From NCBI RefSeq assembly GCF_015207505.1, contig NZ_JADEWT010000012.1, positions 21,686-85,685 of the forward strand: a stretch of 64,000 nucleotides of DNA. Direction: 5' to 3'. The notes beneath the pieces are model-generated. The model worked only from the letters and a program-made list of their open reading frames with translations. It did no database searches and was not told the origin of the DNA. The position numbers were made by a program, and so were the translations under genes. This document shows, piece after piece, positions 17,510 to 27,172 of this stretch (position 1 is the first letter of the stretch; each line of letters starts with the position of its first letter). Source of the stretch: Tychonema sp. LEGE 06208 (lineage in GTDB: Bacteria > Cyanobacteriota > Cyanobacteriia > Cyanobacteriales > Microcoleaceae).

Positions 17510-18877
17510 CTATCTTCCTCCGACTACAACATTTTTAATTCGCAGGTGGGGGCCGCCGACGCTGACGGGCAAACCGCCTTGGCCGCCTTTGCCACAGCCG
17601 CCGTAGGCATAAACTGAGTCATTGCCGATCGACTCAATATCCTTTAAAGTCTGAAATACATTGCCGCTTAAAGTGACATCGCTCACCGGTTCGGCCAATT
17701 TGCCGTCGCGAATCATGAAGCCTTCAGCCGCCGCAAAGGTAAACATTTCGCCGTTGGTTTGTCCTCCCAACATCCGCACTGCATACACTCCTTCCTCAAT
17801 GTCGCCCACCATTTCGTCAAAAGAATGTGCGCCAGATTCGATCGCCGTATTAGTCATCCGCACCAACGGCATAAAAGTAGCGCTCAGGGCCCTGGCATTT
17901 CCCGTCGGAGCTTCGCCCATTTTGCCCGCAGTCTCGCGATTGTGCATCCTCGTGGCTAAAACTCCATTTTTAATTAAATGCTTGCACTGAGCAGGCACAC
18001 CTTCGTCGTCGTATTTCAGAGTTCCCGGCAGTCCCGGCAAAGTTGCGTCGTCAATTACATTCAATTGTTCGATCGCCACAGGCTTGCCCAAAGTCAACAA
18101 TTCCTGCATTTTCGGGTTTTCGTAAATGCCGTCAGCTTCCGACAAATGCCCGAAAGCTTCGTGAATAAACACCCCCGACAAATAAGGGTCTAAAATCACC
18201 GGATACTGGCCGCCTTTGACCGATTTTGCTTCAAGTTGGCCGACAGCTCGAACGGCCGCACTTTTAACACGATCTTCAATATTTGTCAACACATCGTAAT
18301 CCGATCGCGAGTGAATCGATTCAAACCCTTGACGGACGACGCCGCCCTCGCCCCGGGCGATCGCCCCGAAACGCCCCGTCACGTCCAAGCGCTCCTGAGC
18401 AATGCAAGTACCTTGAGAATTCACAAAATAAGTAATCCCAAATCTGTCGCTATAACCGGCCATTGTCGTCTGAATTCGCGGGTCATAATCTAACAGCAAC
18501 TGGTTGTAAGATTCGAGCAATTTCCGCTTTTCGGCTAAAGTAATAGAGCGCGGATCGCGGCCAAATTCCACCGCTACATAATCTTGAATCGGAGCGACAT
18601 CTGCTAGTAGAGTTTTTTCGCTCCCAACTAAACGAGACTGAACGACAGCTTCTTCAATCCGAGCTTTTAACTCAGCTAAACCGTTAAAAGTTACAAAACT
18701 CCAGCCGCCTTTGTGACAGGCGCGGATGCCGCCGGCGAGACTAAAACTGCGGTTGACAGCATCTAACCCAGGGCCGCGAAAACTAATCGCAGTTGACTCG
18801 CTTTGTTCGAGGCGAACTTCTAGATAATCTACTCGATCGCGATAAGGTGCGATCGCTTCCATCAACTGTTCCTGCAT
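17510..18877 (-). CDS. tldD: TldD metalloprotease subunit
   Basis: TldD is the zinc-carrying subunit of the TldD/TldE protease, which opens unfolded peptides and processes modified peptide precursors. The 455-residue product has the HExxxH zinc motif as HEAFGHLSEAD near residue 243. It also has GVFIHEAFGH context, the GGRIAC-like early segment SLAGGIRACHKGGWSF and the glycine-rich C-terminal GGCGKGGQGG with cysteine near 430. Length and start (ATG 18877) fit the family. Its partner pmbA/tldE sits 12 kb away on the opposite strand, as is usual in cyanobacteria, where the pair is not an operon. The stop codon abuts heptamer arrays. Confidence 0.95.
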   Translation of the reverse strand: MQEQLMEAIAPYRDRVDYLEVRLEQSESTAISFRGPGLDAVNRSFSLAGGIRACHKGGWSFVTFNGLAELKARIEEAVVQSRLVGSEKTLLADVAPIQDYVAVEFGRDPRSITLAEKRKLLESYNQLLLDYDPRIQTTMAGYSDRFGITYFVNSQGTCIAQERLDVTGRFGAIARGEGGVVRQGFESIHSRSDYDVLTNIEDRVKSAAVRAVGQLEAKSVKGGQYPVILDPYLSGVFIHEAFGHLSEADGIYENPKMQELLTLGKPVAIEQLNVIDDATLPGLPGTLKYDDEGVPAQCKHLIKNGVLATRMHNRETAGKMGEAPTGNARALSATFMPLVRMTNTAIESGAHSFDEMVGDIEEGVYAVRMLGGQTNGEMFTFAAAEGFMIRDGKLAEPVSDVTLSGNVFQTLKDIESIGNDSVYAYGGCGKGGQGGLPVSVGGPHLRIKNVVVGGR

Positions 18878-19227
18878 TAAATTGTCCCTATGAATGATTC
18901 GCGCCAGGCGCTGAAAAAAATTATTGCTAACTCTATTTTAGCTAATAATTCCCGTCTTTCGGGTGCGCGCTACCGCACCACAGCGTTGGGGGAACGCGCA
19001 CCCTACGCGCTAAATGGCGAGCCATTCGATTTGAGATTGAAAACTTAGTCCACAGAATTGATGATTACAGGTTTACATCGCGGGCGTTCGGCCCGCGTCC
19101 TAAAGCAAAAAAAACTCGCGCCGGCTCGCGAAAAGCCCGGTATGCCTGAAATTTCGCATCTGCCTAGAAAAATAGAATTAAAATAAATCTATCTAAAGAC
19201 GTAAAAATATACTTCAACCGCCGGCAG
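18878..19227. other. Gene-free spacer between tldD and the histidine kinase gene
   Basis: This spacer holds the divergent upstream regions of tldD and of the large kinase gene. It contains a 9-base inverted repeat GGGTGCGCG / CGCGCACCC (18960-19003) and a second GC-rich palindromic stretch near 19078-19130. No small gene is convincing. Confidence 0.5.
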
Positions 19228-22200
19228 ATGCAATACTTTAAGATTAAAAAATTTCAAATTTCACCTTATTTAGCAGCAATTTCGACATTTATAGCGATTT
19301 TGGTCGGAGTTGGCATTTTAGATCGATCGGAACAACAGCGATTTTTGCAGTACAAGCGCGCTAGCACGATCGATCGCCTCAGTACAGTCCGTTCTAAGCT
19401 GGAAAGCTCTTTGAATTCCCGGCTGTTTTTGATCCGGGGTTTGGTGGCTGACATTTCCAACAACCCAAACATCACCGAAGCCGAATTTGCAGCGACGGTG
19501 AGAATTCTGCTGGCACAGCAAACCGGTATTCGCAACATAACTTTAGTTAAAGGCACGACGATTGCTTACATTTATCCGCGGGCGGGAAATGAAAAGGCGA
19601 TCGGGCTTGACTTGACGGCGCTACCCGAACAGCGACAAATGGTTCAAGATGCGATCGAAACCAGAAAAACTTTGCTTGCCGGGCCCGTGAAATTATTCGA
19701 GGGAGGCGTGGCCTTCGTCAGCAGAACGCCCATTTTTCTCACACCCCCGAACGCCGAGCCCGAAACAGGAGTTTACTGGGGGTTGATCGGCGTGATCCTC
19801 GATAAAAACTCCCTGATCGAGGAAGCCGGACTCAATGATTCCTCAGCCAACCTGCAATACGCTGTGCGGGGCAAAGACGGGAGGGGAAAGTCCGGGGACG
19901 TATTTTTTGGCAACAAGCCGATTTTTCAGAACAATCCCGTGGTTCTGCAAGTGACTTTGCCCAACGGTTCCTGGCAGTTGGCAGCAATTCCGGCGGGAGG
20001 ATGGCCAAAGAATTCGCCGTTGCGGGGGTGGTTGCTGTTTGGTGGCTGCTTGCTGGCTGTTTTCTGCGGGGCGGTGGCCTTTAGTTGGGTCTACGGGCCT
20101 GCGAAATTGCGCGCGAACGAAGCTAAGTACAGGCAATTGGTGGAGAATGCTAACAGCATTATTGTGCAGTTAGACAGCGAAGGTAAGATTACTTTTTTTA
20201 ATGAGTTTGCGGAAACTTTTTTCGGGTATTTAGAAGCAGAAATAATTGGCAAAAGTGTGATCGGCACAATTGTAGATTCGGCCGATTTGTCGGAAAATCA
20301 TTTAGCCGTAATAATTCGAGACTGTGCGACAGAACCGGACAAATACTTCAAACACGAAAATCAAAACATCCGCCGCAATGGCGAAAAAGTCTGGGTAGCC
20401 TGGAGAAACCAACCTTTGCTCGATGACCGAGGACGAGCGATCGGGATTCTGTCGGTGGGTACAGATATTAGCGATCGCAAAAAAGCTGAAATCGCCCTGC
20501 AAGCTTCTGAATCAGAATTGCTAGCTTTGTTTGCTGCCATGAACGACGTAATTTTTGTACTCGATGTTGAAGGACGCTTCCTGAAAATTGCCCCCACCAG
20601 TCCTGAACTTTTGTACAAGCCACGGGGCGAACTTGTCGGACAAAAAACCCGCGATATATTTGAGCCAGAAATAGCAGAAAAGTTTCTGGAGTCAATTCGC
20701 CTCGCCCTCGCTACTAATCAAGTCAGTAGTTTAGAATATAACCTGCAAATTGGTAGCGAACAAAGGTGGTTTTTCGCTAACATTTCGCCAATGACAGAAA
20801 ATACGGTGCTCTTAGTAGCCCGTGACATTACGCAGCGCAAGCAGTCTGAAAATTGGTTGAACGGTCAAAAACAAATTTTAGAAATGATTGCTCAGGGCGC
20901 TTCTTTGAGCGATACTTTAAATACTTTAATTGAAATTGTCGAACAGCAATCGAGAGATGTCATGGGTTCGGTTTTGCTGTTAGATGAAGACGGTCAACAT
21001 TTTCTGCACGGAGCCGCGCCGAGTTTGCCGGAAAGTTACAACGCTGCTGTTCATGGTGCCGCCATCGGCCCGAATGTCGGTTCCTGCGGCACTGCTGTCT
21101 ACCGCCGCGAACAAGTGATTGTTACAGATATTACTACCGATCCTTTGTGGGACAATTATCGAGATTTAGCCTTGACTTTTGGACTGAAAGCTTGTTGGTC
21201 TAGTCCGATTTTTTCATCTACAGGTCAAGTTTTAGGCACTTTCGCCATGTATTGCGCCCAACCGCGCGTTCCCCAAAATTTCGATCTGCAATCGATCGAA
21301 ACTGTCAGGCATTTAGCAGGAATTGCGATCGAGCGCAAACAAGCAGAAGAAAGTCTCAAAAAGCTCAATCAAGAACTAGAAAATATAGTCAAACAAAGAA
21401 CAGCTCAATTGATGCAAAGTGAAGAACGCTGGCAGTTAGCGCTCAAAGGCAACAATGACGGCATTTGGGATTGGAACTTGCAAACAGGAGAAATATTCCT
21501 GTCCAATCGATTTAAAGAAATCACCGGATACGAACACGCCCCAGATATCGATTACTTTGACGAATGGAAAAGGGTCACGCATCCCGACGATTTAGACTTA
21601 GTAATGCAGGCTTTCCAAGACCATTTAGATAGGAAAACGCCACATTACATCGTCGAATACCGCTTGTGGTGCTACAACAGCTCCTACAAATGGATACTCA
21701 GTCGGGGACAAGCTTTGTGGGAAGAATCTGGAAAAGCCGTCCGCATTGTTGGTTCAATTACTGACATTACGGAGCGCAAACAAGCAGAGGAAGCACTGCG
21801 GGAAAGCGAGGCAAAATTTCAAAAGCTGTCGGCTAATTTGCCGGGAACTATTTATCAATGTTTGGTGCGTGCAGATGGATATGTCAGTTTTCCTTACATC
21901 AGTCCTGCTTGCCGAGAAATGTTTGAGTTAGAACCAGAAGCTATTTTGAAAAATGCGGATTTACTAATAGATTTGATTCATCCAGACGACTGCCAAAGTT
22001 ATGAGGAATCCATTACTACTTCAGCGCAAACTTTGCAACCTTGGCAGTGGGTAGGACGGCTGGTGTTGCCTTCTGGGAAAATTCGCTGGTTTCAGGTAAT
22101 TGCGCGTCCTGAAGCTAAAGAAAATGGCGATCTTCTTTGGGACGGCATTGGCATTGATGTGACGGATCGCAAACAAGCTGAGTTAGCTTTGCAAGAGAGC

Positions 22201-23499
22201 CAGCAGTTCATTCAAAAAGTAGCCGATGCTACTCCCGGTATTTTGTATCTATACGACTTGGAAGAACAGCGAAATATCTACACTAATAATTCACTATTCA
22301 CGCTTTTGGGCTATACCTCTGACGACATTATAGCGATGGAGTCGTCAATGATGCCTCAGTTAATACACCCCGAAGATTTGTTGCTAATCGTGAAACATCA
22401 CGCGAGCCTTGTAGAAGTTGAAGATGGCGAAATTAGGGAAATTGAGTACCGGATGCGGGCAACAGACGGTCAATTTTTGTGGCTGCACAGTCGGGATACT
22501 ATTTTTAGCAGGAATGCTGATGGTCAGGGTAAGGTAATAATTGGATTTTGCCTGGATATTACGACTCGCAAACAAGCAGAGGAAGCACTGCGACAAAGCG
22601 AGGCGCGAGAAAGAGAAAGAGCCGGAGAGTTGGAGTCAGCGCTGCAGTCATTGCGCTCTACTCAATCTCAGCTTATTCAAACTGAAAAAATGTCTTCTTT
22701 GGGGCAGTTAGTTGCCGGCATCGCTCACGAAATTAATAATCCGGTGAATTTCATTCACGCTAACATTGATTATCTCAACCAGTATACGCAACAGTTGCTC
22801 GGTCTGGTGAATCTTTACGAACAGGAGTATCCGGAACCTAAGGCAAAAATTGTCGATCGCATTCAAGAGATTGACTTGGACTTCATGGCCGAGGATTTAA
22901 GAAAACTTGTGGGTTCGATGCAGGTAGGAACCGAGCGCATCCGGCAAATTGTTTTGTCGCTCAGGAATTTCTCGCGGCTGGACGAATCGGCAATGAAGCC
23001 TGTGGATATTCATGCAGGAATTGATAGCACTTTGTTGATTTTGCAGCACCGCTTGAAAAGTCACGATAGCCGTCCGGCCATTGAAGTAATTAAGGAGTTC
23101 GACAAACTGCCACTGGTGGAGTGCTATGCTAGCCAACTGAATCAGGTGTTTATGAATATTATTGTTAATGGCATTGATGCGATTGAGGAACGCTGTCACA
23201 AGTTGTCGGTTTCTGAAGCAGAGAAAAATCCCGGCCGGATTGCTATTTGGACTGGTGTAACGCCTCAAAACACTGTGATTGTGGAAATTTCGGATAACGG
23301 TACGGGCATTCCCGAGGAGATAGTCGATCGCATTTGTAACCCGTTTTTTACGACAAAAGCTGTGGGGAAAGGTACGGGGCTGGGAATGTCGATCGCCCAT
23401 TCGATTGTGGTAGAAAAGCACAAGGGGAAGATTGAATGTATTTCCCAAATGGGACGGGGAACGACTTTTAAGATACAAATTCCGATCGCCAAAACCTAG
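19228..23499 (+). CDS. Multi-sensor hybrid-free histidine kinase (CHASE, five PAS, GAF, HisKA, HATPase)
   Basis: This 1423-residue protein is a membrane-bound sensor kinase. It has a transmembrane helix near 13-32, a CHASE-like extracellular domain at about 40-265 and a second helix at about 266-290 (LLFGGCLLAVFCGAVAFSWV). PAS domains follow at about 300-420 and 428-545, a GAF domain at about 555-710, a coiled linker, then three more PAS domains with PAC tails at about 731-850, 862-975 and 991-1110. The HisKA box is SLGQLVAGIAHEINNPVNF with the phosphorylated His near 1167. The ATP-binding domain has N-box FMNIIVNGIDAI, G-box SDNGTGIPE and FFTTKAVGKGTGLGMS. There is no receiver domain in the protein and no response regulator gene next to it, so its partner is elsewhere. 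The cysteine needed for bilin binding is not evident in the GAF domain. Confidence 0.93.
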   Translation: MQYFKIKKFQISPYLAAISTFIAILVGVGILDRSEQQRFLQYKRASTIDRLSTVRSKLESSLNSRLFLIRGLVADISNNPNITEAEFAATVRILLAQQTGIRNITLVKGTTIAYIYPRAGNEKAIGLDLTALPEQRQMVQDAIETRKTLLAGPVKLFEGGVAFVSRTPIFLTPPNAEPETGVYWGLIGVILDKNSLIEEAGLNDSSANLQYAVRGKDGRGKSGDVFFGNKPIFQNNPVVLQVTLPNGSWQLAAIPAGGWPKNSPLRGWLLFGGCLLAVFCGAVAFSWVYGPAKLRANEAKYRQLVENANSIIVQLDSEGKITFFNEFAETFFGYLEAEIIGKSVIGTIVDSADLSENHLAVIIRDCATEPDKYFKHENQNIRRNGEKVWVAWRNQPLLDDRGRAIGILSVGTDISDRKKAEIALQASESELLALFAAMNDVIFVLDVEGRFLKIAPTSPELLYKPRGELVGQKTRDIFEPEIAEKFLESIRLALATNQVSSLEYNLQIGSEQRWFFANISPMTENTVLLVARDITQRKQSENWLNGQKQILEMIAQGASLSDTLNTLIEIVEQQSRDVMGSVLLLDEDGQHFLHGAAPSLPESYNAAVHGAAIGPNVGSCGTAVYRREQVIVTDITTDPLWDNYRDLALTFGLKACWSSPIFSSTGQVLGTFAMYCAQPRVPQNFDLQSIETVRHLAGIAIERKQAEESLKKLNQELENIVKQRTAQLMQSEERWQLALKGNNDGIWDWNLQTGEIFLSNRFKEITGYEHAPDIDYFDEWKRVTHPDDLDLVMQAFQDHLDRKTPHYIVEYRLWCYNSSYKWILSRGQALWEESGKAVRIVGSITDITERKQAEEALRESEAKFQKLSANLPGTIYQCLVRADGYVSFPYISPACREMFELEPEAILKNADLLIDLIHPDDCQSYEESITTSAQTLQPWQWVGRLVLPSGKIRWFQVIARPEAKENGDLLWDGIGIDVTDRKQAELALQESQQFIQKVADATPGILYLYDLEEQRNIYTNNSLFTLLGYTSDDIIAMESSMMPQLIHPEDLLLIVKHHASLVEVEDGEIREIEYRMRATDGQFLWLHSRDTIFSRNADGQGKVIIGFCLDITTRKQAEEALRQSEARERERAGELESALQSLRSTQSQLIQTEKMSSLGQLVAGIAHEINNPVNFIHANIDYLNQYTQQLLGLVNLYEQEYPEPKAKIVDRIQEIDLDFMAEDLRKLVGSMQVGTERIRQIVLSLRNFSRLDESAMKPVDIHAGIDSTLLILQHRLKSHDSRPAIEVIKEFDKLPLVECYASQLNQVFMNIIVNGIDAIEERCHKLSVSEAEKNPGRIAIWTGVTPQNTVIVEISDNGTGIPEEIVDRICNPFFTTKAVGKGTGLGMSIAHSIVVEKHKGKIECISQMGRGTTFKIQIPIAKT

Positions 23500-23535
23500 T
23501 CGATTTTAGATTTTAGATTTGAGATTTTAGATTGG

Positions 23536-23602
23536 TAGGGTGCGTCAGCTCATAGCTGAATTTTCAGGCTGTGAGCGATGAGCCGCGAGCTGACGTACCC
23601 TA
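23536..23602. repeat. Imperfect inverted repeat (TAGGGTRCGTCAGCTC)
   Basis: TAGGGTGCGTCAGCTC at the left and GAGCTGACGTACCCTA at the right match in 15 of 16 positions as an inverted pair around a 35-base middle. It could be a hairpin element or a terminator-like structure after the kinase gene. A shorter inverted pair of similar ends (TAGGGTG.../...CACCCTA) lies at about 50242-50302. Confidence 0.6.
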
Positions 23603-23676
23603 CAAGTTAACCTAAGATAGATCCAAGCTGCTAGAAAAGCGGTGCTGCATCAACCTTTAAATGGATAAAAACTGAC

Positions 23677-24534
23677 ATGATGGGATTAATCCTGGAAGCG
23701 CTCGAAGCAATGGGACACAATGTCCGCTGGATGTCTTGGAATTTGTTTTTAGGTTTACTACCGCTGGCGCTGAGTTTTTGGCTGTTCCGCAAACCCCGAT
23801 CGCGCTGGCTGCTTTGGGGTACGTGGGTTCTCCTGGGCGCTACATTTGTGCCGAGCACGCGCCATGTTTTAGCCTATCTGAGGCACATTGTGCAAGATGT
23901 GGGCAAAACTTACGTTTTGGGGGCGATCGCCATTACGATCGTGCTGATGGCTTTAGACATCTGGGTACTGCGACAGCGCGGAGTTCGCTCTCTCCGCTGG
24001 TGGGGCGGTTTTTTCTGGTTTATCGCATTTTTGCCCAACGCACCCTACGTTTTAACTGATATCATTCACCTGATCGAGCAGATTAAACAGGAGCACTCGG
24101 TGTGGACTGTGACTCTGGCTTTAATTCCGCAGTATCTGGCGTTTATGCTGGCCGGCTTTGGAGCTTACGTGCTGTCGGTGATGAATTTGGGTTACTATCT
24201 CAAGCAACAGGGTTGGGGTAGATTTATTCTCGCCACCGAGATGATTATTCACGCACTTTCGGCGATCGGCATTTATTTAGGGCGATTTATCCGCTTCAAC
24301 AGTTGGGACATCCTGACTAACCCGGATGCGCTGGTTAACACCGTCATGAATGATTTGATTGGTAAGCGTCCGTTTGTAGTAATGGCTGCAACTTTTGTAG
24401 TAATTGCTGTTTTGTATTGGGTGATGAAGCAAGTGATTTTGGGGATTAGCCAGCGATTTTACAGCACTCAATCCGAGTCGGAGTCGATCGACCAAACCGC
24501 GACTTCTTCTGATTCCATCGATTTGAGATTCTAG
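23677..24534 (+). CDS. DUF1361 membrane protein
   Basis: The 285-residue product is a multi-pass membrane protein with about seven or eight hydrophobic helices. It carries the DUF1361 signature WNLFLGLLPLALSFWLF near residue 21 and FIAFLPNAPYVLTDIIHL near 112. The FLPNAPYxLTDIIHL motif is the family hallmark. The function is unknown. Two adjacent ATG codons (23677, 23680) are possible starts. The gene stands alone, between the kinase and the ABC exporter, all on the same strand with spacers over 150 bases, so an operon is not indicated. The C-terminus has a short Ser-rich acidic tail. Confidence 0.85.
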   Translation: MMGLILEALEAMGHNVRWMSWNLFLGLLPLALSFWLFRKPRSRWLLWGTWVLLGATFVPSTRHVLAYLRHIVQDVGKTYVLGAIAITIVLMALDIWVLRQRGVRSLRWWGGFFWFIAFLPNAPYVLTDIIHLIEQIKQEHSVWTVTLALIPQYLAFMLAGFGAYVLSVMNLGYYLKQQGWGRFILATEMIIHALSAIGIYLGRFIRFNSWDILTNPDALVNTVMNDLIGKRPFVVMAATFVVIAVLYWVMKQVILGISQRFYSTQSESESIDQTATSSDSIDLRF

Positions 24535-24850
24535 AGATGCCTATTGAGAATTGACTTGTAGCTCCGTGAATCTGCCAGCTTGAACTAATAGCAGTTCAAA
24601 AAACTAATGCAACTCTAGGATAGCTGCTAAACCGCTATTGTATAAGTTATTCTCAATCGAAAAACGCCAAATAAAAAATGAAAATGCTATGAAATCCAAT
24701 TTTTTGAGATCGAGTATTTAAGCCCGCAAGCAAGTATCCGTCTGTAGGTAAGATGAATTTCTGCGATCGGCTCCCAAATAAATTACTGCAGCCATCGGTA
24801 ATAAAACTTGATATGTTATAACAGCCGAAGTAGTTTTGTAAAAAGCACAG
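24535..24850. other. Gene-free spacer upstream of the ABC exporter
   Basis: About 316 bases without a gene or array. A short inverted motif GAACTAATAGCAGTTC lies near 24583. The AT-rich TTGATATGTTATAA sequence about 24809-24822 may be part of the promoter for the next gene. Confidence 0.45.
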
Positions 24851-26824
24851 ATGAATCGATTTGACCGTCAGTTGTGGGAGCGGTTTATGGCGATCGCTCA
24901 GCCTTACTTTTATCCTTTAGAGCCTGGGGGCGGCAAAAGATTTTTAGGATTAGTCGCACTGCTGTTGATATTTCTCTTTGCTGCGATGTTTGTGGCTGTG
25001 AGCGCTTTATGTCTCGGAGGTGCTGCTCTTTTTCCAGATTTTGTCAATAGTATTGCGGCCGGCTTAGTTACTTTGTTGAAAGGAATTATTAATTCGCCCG
25101 CAATTGCGATCGTAGCTTTCATGCTAATTATTCCTTTCATTGCTTTTATCTGCTTCAAAAACAGATTGACAGCGCACTGGCAGCCCTGGGCTTTATTGAC
25201 TTTGCTGCTATTTTTGTCCCTGTCAGTTAGCGGGCTGAATGTAATTATTAGTTATGTCGGTAACTTTTTTAACACAGCACTAGCTAAAAAAGACGAGCTC
25301 AATTACTGGAAGTATCTGTTTGTCTATGCAGGCGTTTTTGCACTCGGCACTCCTATTGTCGTAATTTACCGCTACATCCAAGATAAATTAAGTCTCTACT
25401 GGCGAGAGTGGATGACAAATAAGTTCCTCGATAAATATTTTCAGAATCGGGCTTATTATGAAATCAATTCTCACAAAGAAATCGACAATCCAGACCAGCG
25501 AATTTCCGAAGATATCAAATCATTTACCCGGACAAGTTTGTCATTCTTGCTGATAATCTTGGGTTCAATAGTTGACATTATATCTTTCACAGGTATCCTG
25601 TGGTCTATCTCCAAACAACTTTCGATATTCCTGATAGTTTATGCTATCTTGGGGACGGTCGCCACTCTGTTTTTTGGGCAAAGATTAGTACCTCTTAATT
25701 TTAACCAACTTAAAAAAGAAGCTAACTTCCGCTACGGACTGGTTCACATTCGCGACAATGCTGAATCTATTGCTTTTTACCGGGGAGAAGAACAGGAATC
25801 GACACAAATAAAGCAGCGGTTCGTGGAAGTATTCCGCAATTTTAATTTACTAATTGGCTGGCAGCGAAATCTGGATTATTTCACAACGGGATACGGATAT
25901 GCTGTTGTGATTATTCCGGCTTTGTTTCTAGCTCCTGCTTACTTTGCCGACAAAACCGATACAATCCAGTTTGGAGATATCACGCAAGCAGGTTTTGCTT
26001 TCAGTCAGGTTTTAGCGGCTTTTTCGGTGATTGTAACTCAGATTGAACCGCTGAGTTCTTTTGCAGCTAGTATCAATCGTTTGACTGTATTTACAGATAC
26101 TTTGGAAGCAGAAAAAGCGGTATCTCGTGCCGGAGAAACAACTATAGATTTAGTAGTTGATTCTCAGTTGACGCTGGAACACGTTACTTTAGATACTCCC
26201 AAGCATCAAAAGACTTTGATTAGGGATTTGTCGGTAGCGGTGTCGCCGGGAGAAGGACTGTTAATTGTCGGTCAAAGCGGCGCAGGAAAGAGTTCTTTGG
26301 TGCGGGCTATTGCGGGTTTGTGGGACTCGGGCACGGGCCGTTTGGTGCGGCCGGAACTTGGGGAAATGTTGTTTTTGCCGCAGCGTCCTTATATGATTTT
26401 GGGCAGTTTGCGATCGCAACTTCTGTATCCCAACACCAGCAGCGAGGTTGATGAGGAAAAATTTCGCCGCGTTTTGGCATCAGTAAACTTAGCAGATTTA
26501 CCCGACAGATTGGGCGGTTTTGAGGCGGATTTAGATTGGACGGAGATTTTGTCGCTGGGAGAACAGCAGCGTTTAGCTTTTGCCCGATTGTTGCTGACAG
26601 AACCGCGCTACGCTATTTTGGATGAGGCGACAAGTGCTTTGGATTTGAAGAACGAGCAACATTTATACGAGCAGTTGCAAGCAACTAAAACTACCTTTGT
26701 GAGTGTCGGCCACCGCTTGAGTTTGTTGAAATATCACCAGGAGGTTTTAGAACTTTTGGGCGATGGAAGTTGGCGCCTGGTTTCTGCTGAGGAATACCGC
26801 GATAGTGCGAGCGTGTTTGATTGA
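24851..26824 (+). CDS. ABC exporter, fused permease and ATPase (YddA/ABCD-like)
   Basis: The 657-residue half-transporter has six or more membrane helices in its first 420 residues. They include the NSHKEIDNPDQRISEDIKSF segment typical of the YddA/ABCD (SbmA-related) group, and the unusually long N-terminal hydrophobic stretch common in cyanobacterial members. The ATPase domain has Walker A GQSGAGKSS near 475, a signature loop in the SLGEQQRLAFARLL form near 565 (in place of LSGGQ), Walker B YAILDEATSALD and an H-loop VGHR. It probably works as a homodimer that uses ATP to move a lipophilic or peptide substrate across the inner or thylakoid membrane. Eukaryotic ABCD relatives carry fatty acyl-CoA and bacterial BacA relatives carry peptides, so the substrate remains open. 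A MITE-like element follows the stop within 20 bases. Confidence 0.9.
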   Translation: MNRFDRQLWERFMAIAQPYFYPLEPGGGKRFLGLVALLLIFLFAAMFVAVSALCLGGAALFPDFVNSIAAGLVTLLKGIINSPAIAIVAFMLIIPFIAFICFKNRLTAHWQPWALLTLLLFLSLSVSGLNVIISYVGNFFNTALAKKDELNYWKYLFVYAGVFALGTPIVVIYRYIQDKLSLYWREWMTNKFLDKYFQNRAYYEINSHKEIDNPDQRISEDIKSFTRTSLSFLLIILGSIVDIISFTGILWSISKQLSIFLIVYAILGTVATLFFGQRLVPLNFNQLKKEANFRYGLVHIRDNAESIAFYRGEEQESTQIKQRFVEVFRNFNLLIGWQRNLDYFTTGYGYAVVIIPALFLAPAYFADKTDTIQFGDITQAGFAFSQVLAAFSVIVTQIEPLSSFAASINRLTVFTDTLEAEKAVSRAGETTIDLVVDSQLTLEHVTLDTPKHQKTLIRDLSVAVSPGEGLLIVGQSGAGKSSLVRAIAGLWDSGTGRLVRPELGEMLFLPQRPYMILGSLRSQLLYPNTSSEVDEEKFRRVLASVNLADLPDRLGGFEADLDWTEILSLGEQQRLAFARLLLTEPRYAILDEATSALDLKNEQHLYEQLQATKTTFVSVGHRLSLLKYHQEVLELLGDGSWRLVSAEEYRDSASVFD

Positions 26825-26840
26825 TAGAGGGCTGCTAAAG

Positions 26841-26971
26841 ATGATATTATGTCCGGTAAAAAAATAACGGTCTGGTTTGTAGTGAGGACTGAAGTTCCCA
26901 TCCAATTTAAAAGCTGAATTCCTCACTACCAACCTGTTTGATAGCTGTTCTTCCCTAGGACATAATATTAC
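26841..26971. repeat. MITE-like hairpin element with GGACATAATAT ends
   Basis: The left end ATATTATGTCC and right end GGACATAATAT form an 11-base perfect terminal inverted repeat. Inside, GGTTTGTAGTGAGGA and TCCTCACTACCAACC form a second near-perfect stem. The element is about 130 bases, has no gene and sits just behind the ABC transporter stop. Its left end shares TATGTCCGGT with the TCCGGTCGATT family. Confidence 0.75.
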
Positions 26972-27172
26972 TGATTGCATCAGGGTTGGGAGGTTTTCCG
27001 CAGTTGCATTGTTTTTTAAACTGGTACCAAAACCTAGAATTTGGGGAAAAATATCTCAAATTTTCCCAACAAAAGACAAGCAAACTGAACTTTAACCGAT
27101 GCAATTGTTCGCCCGCGAGAAGTCACAGAATATAATAGAAGATAGATTTTTAGTAGAGGCGAGATTCCTACC